Shown: positions 6,695-7,296 of the stretch, in pieces
How positions within the stretch are numbered: position 1 is the stretch's first letter
How the letters are laid out: each line of letters begins with the position of its first letter
Source: an uncultured Prevotellaceae bacterium
Lineage (GTDB): Bacteria > Bacteroidota > Bacteroidia > Bacteroidales > Bacteroidaceae
NCBI GenBank assembly: GCA_946413885.1
Contig: CAMKMK010000119.1
Span: 1 to 7,296 of the forward strand
Direction of reading: 5' to 3'
DNA: 7,296 nt
The notes under the pieces: generated by a model
Told to the model about the DNA's origin: nothing
Databases searched by the model: none
The model's input: the letters and a program-made list of their open reading frames with translations, nothing else
Position numbers and translations under genes: made by a program

Positions 6695-7296
6695 TGAATA
6701 TCGTCAATATTGAAAGGTGTCTCCTGATATACGTAATAGTCAAGCCAATTGGAGAACAGCAGATTCCCATGAGCCCGCCATGAGACAAGTGGCCCCTGCT
6801 CAGGGTCATCATTCTTGTAGTAATTGTAAGGTATCTGGATAGGAAGCCCTTTTGCCAAATCGCGCTTATACTCTGTGTCAAGCGTGTTAGGAGCATACTC
6901 AGCATGTCCTGTAACGAAAATCTCACGTCCACCACGTGCCATCACCATAGAAACTCCACAAAATGAACTCTCAGCAATAAGACTCAGTTCAGGCACTTTA
7001 AGAATATCCTCACGTCGAATCTCAGTATGACGACTATGAGGCATATAGAAAACATCGTCGAATCCTCGGAAAATAGGCAACTTAGGGTCCAAAGGAGTCT
7101 GAGGAAAGATGCCAAACATCTTCTGGGATAATGGATACTTGGGAATTCCGTAATAGGAATAGAGTGCCGCCTGAGCAGCCCAGCATATATACAAAGTACT
7201 GGTGACATGCGTACGAGCCCAAGAGAAGATACTGTTAATCTCGTCCCAATACGTGACATCCTTAAAATCAAGATGTTCCACTGGAGCACCCGTAAT
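6691..7296 (-). CDS. metA: Homoserine O-acetyltransferase, MetA type (MetAA), 5' end cut by window
   Basis: This protein acylates L-homoserine, the first committed step from homoserine to methionine, in the cytoplasm. The frame is open from 7296 and gives 201 residues, about two thirds of a roughly 305-residue MetA; the N-terminal third, including the conserved early Lys, lies outside. The visible part begins ITGAPVEHLDF. Using E. coli numbering (visible residue plus 104), the nucleophile is Cys142 in YICWAAQA, and His235 and Glu237 are in TGHAEY, so the catalytic triad is intact. PHSRHTE, SWRAHGNLLFSNWL and YYVYQETPF are further family blocks. The residue at position 111 is Glu (GAPVE). In studied MetA proteins Glu here goes with acetyl-CoA and Gly with succinyl-CoA, so O-acetylhomoserine is the predicted product, hence metAA as an alternative name. 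GHAEY replaces the usual GHPEY or GHSEY. Its stop overlaps the U32 start, so it heads the visible operon. Confidence 0.95.
   Translation of the reverse strand: MTGAPVEHLDFKDVTYWDEINSIFSWARTHVTSTLYICWAAQAALYSYYGIPKYPLSQKMFGIFPQTPLDPKLPIFRGFDDVFYMPHSRHTEIRREDILKVPELSLIAESSFCGVSMVMARGGREIFVTGHAEYAPNTLDTEYKRDLAKGLPIQIPYNYYKNDDPEQGPLVSWRAHGNLLFSNWLDYYVYQETPFNIDDIH

Overview
The window looks like chromosomal DNA from a Bacteroidota bacterium, most likely the order Bacteroidales and perhaps Prevotellaceae. Four things point that way. There is a large secreted glycan-degrading protein ending in a YDLQGRR...GVYIQKGRKV-type tail. There is a long-form U32 protein of a kind familiar from this group. There is an SH3-like lipoprotein. 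No Shine-Dalgarno-like sequence was noticed at the starts examined. The genus is an inference from protein style, not from a marker gene.

Layout. Positions 1-144 (+) hold the last 47 codons of a gene ending in a single [4Fe-4S] ferredoxin motif, probably an iron-sulfur aldo/keto reductase. A 33-base convergent gap follows. Everything else is on the minus strand and, read in the direction of transcription (right to left), forms one tightly packed series of four genes. First is a 5'-truncated MetA-type homoserine acyltransferase (7296-6691), whose specificity residue predicts acetyl-CoA use. Second is a 611-residue peptidase-U32-family protein, probably an RNA hydroxylase of the RlhA/TrhP kind (6694-4859). 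Third is a 310-residue membrane protein with a lipobox-like signal, an SH3-like periplasmic domain, about five membrane segments and a C-terminal zinc ribbon (4866-3934). Fourth is a 1245-residue secreted multidomain GH76 endo-alpha-1,6-mannanase (3915-178).

The junctions are very tight. The metA TGA overlaps the U32 TTG start (TTGA), the U32 TAA overlaps the next ATG by 8 bases (ATGCGTAA), and the GH76 ATG lies 18 bases after the preceding stop. No room for a conventional promoter is visible between the four genes, so co-transcription with translational coupling is likely. Functionally the set is mixed: methionine biosynthesis, probable RNA modification, an unknown envelope protein and a mannan-degrading exoenzyme. 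The GH76 gene has no SusC/SusD genes beside it in this window, so it does not sit in a visible polysaccharide utilisation locus.

There is no RNA gene, CRISPR array, insertion sequence, integrase or phage gene, and no gene-free stretch longer than 33 bases. I see no convincing new defence or mobile system. The items most worth a second look are the architecture of the GH76 protein (trefoil, GH76, CBM6 and four diverged discoidin-like modules), the hybrid lipoprotein/zinc-ribbon membrane protein, and the overlapping four-gene arrangement.
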